Origin: Bacteroidia bacterium
GTDB lineage: Bacteria; Bacteroidota; Bacteroidia; Bacteroidales; Dysgonomonadaceae
Length of the DNA: 13,817 nt
Direction of reading: 5' to 3'
NCBI GenBank assembly: GCA_025999435.1
Contig: BNXH01000044.1
Coordinates: 1-13,817, forward strand
Shown here: one piece after another, positions 13,447-13,817 of the stretch
Numbering within the stretch: position 1 is the first letter of the stretch
Layout: each line of letters starts with the position of its first letter
The notes under the pieces: model-generated
Database searches by the model: none
The model's input: only the letters and a program-made list of their open reading frames with translations
Told to the model about the DNA's origin: nothing
Position numbers and translations under genes: made by a program

Positions 13447-13817
13447 TAAAACCGCACCCATCATCCAGGAGAAAGACCGCAATGCTATCTCTCTGGAACT
13501 GATGAACCGTATGAACCTGCATGGTATGGCTGCCGTCTTTAAGGAAAGTCTACAGTCCACCGTAGCTGAAACTATGACCACTGACGGCTTTCTGTCATTA
13601 TTGTTGGCCCGTGAATGGGACTATCGTTCGAATGCCGCAATAGAACGTCTGATTCGAGGGGCCGGATTTCGTTATAAGGCTTATCTTGAGGAAATAGACT
13701 TCACTATCAACCGTGGTCTTGATCGCAACCAGATGGAGCGTCTTTCATCGCTTGATTTTATCCGTCAAGGACAGAATCTCTTCATTACAGGCTCATCGGG
13801 AACAGGCAAAAGTTATA
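13433..13817 (+). CDS. istB: IS21-family helper ATPase IstB (5' part, cut by window end)
   Basis: The first 128 codons of IstB are present; the gene runs off the window. IstB is the AAA+ ATPase, related to DnaC, that binds DNA and selects and prepares target sites for the IstA transposase. The N-terminal helical region (MNRMNLHGMAAVFKESL, residues 24-40; LLLAREWDYR, 56-65) is typical of the family, and the Walker A motif GSSGTGKS is at 120-127, just before the edge. The start ATG at 13433 lies inside the end of istA in another frame, a 14-bp overlap usual for IS21 and consistent with coupled translation. No frameshift or stop is seen in the visible part. Confidence 0.93.
   Translation, partial: METNSKTAPIIQEKDRNAISLELMNRMNLHGMAAVFKESLQSTVAETMTTDGFLSLLLAREWDYRSNAAIERLIRGAGFRYKAYLEEIDFTINRGLDRNQMERLSSLDFIRQGQNLFITGSSGTGKSY

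Larger units (their letters stand above)
11705..13817 (+). mobile_element. IS21-family insertion sequence, left end to beyond window
   Basis: The istA-istB gene pair with overlapping frames and repeated motifs at the left end identify an IS21-family element. The left end is placed near 11705 because the first of the TTGACCCC repeats begins there; the exact border cannot be set without the right end, which lies outside the window. The element is clearly more GC-rich and uses more C/G-ending codons than the neighbouring genes, pointing to a recent arrival. It sits in gene-free repeat DNA and disrupts no recognisable gene. Confidence 0.85.

Overview
The window looks like chromosome from a Bacteroidota (Bacteroidales) bacterium, possibly close to Dysgonomonas or Parabacteroides. 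That placement is an inference from four exact matches to the Bacteroidota -7 promoter element TAnnTTTG (upstream of recR, the ABC-F gene, the TerC gene and the HD gene), weak Shine-Dalgarno sites, AT-rich intergenic DNA with short tandem repeats, and gene types common in that phylum (a BlaI/M56 pair with a TonB-plug-like tail, and a BT0820-like HAD protein). No 16S or other rRNA marker is present.

Left part (1-3656) is a minus-strand block read from right to left: recR, a four-helix membrane protein, a small HAD hydrolase, a palindromic MITE-like element, a GNAT acetyltransferase, a YrdC/Sua5-type threonylcarbamoyl-AMP synthase and a pentapeptide-repeat protein. The last three are tightly coupled (ATGA and TAATG overlaps). 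A (TGAA)n/(CGAA)n microsatellite fills the gap between recR and the membrane protein. The far left holds a CACTGAG repeat hairpin and a plus-strand terminator with no visible gene.

Middle (3657-5948) is a plus-strand pair: a BlaI/MecI-type repressor and a BlaR1-like M56 membrane metalloprotease. The protease has a carboxypeptidase-regulatory-like and TonB-plug-like C terminus in place of a penicillin-binding sensor. Three AACTA-N7-TAGTT dyads spaced exactly 21 bp apart lie just upstream and are probably the repressor's operators. A strong bidirectional terminator separates the pair from the converging minus-strand genes.

Next (5964-9092, minus strand) are a small helical lipoprotein, an ABC-F ribosome-associated ATPase and a TerC-family membrane protein. 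Diverging from TerC is a plus-strand HD-domain phosphohydrolase of the SAMHD1/dNTPase type (9414-10637), followed by a minus-strand 63-residue HTH protein.

Right part (10985-11700) is about 700 bp of gene-free, repeat-rich DNA: 7- and 8-bp tandem arrays, a second CACTGAG copy and ATTGC...GCAAT repeats. It leads into the left end of an IS21-family insertion sequence (about 11705 to beyond the window end) with istA complete and istB cut by the window edge. The IS is visibly more GC-rich than its surroundings. No wholly new multi-gene system is evident; the most notable signals are regulatory or repeat structures.
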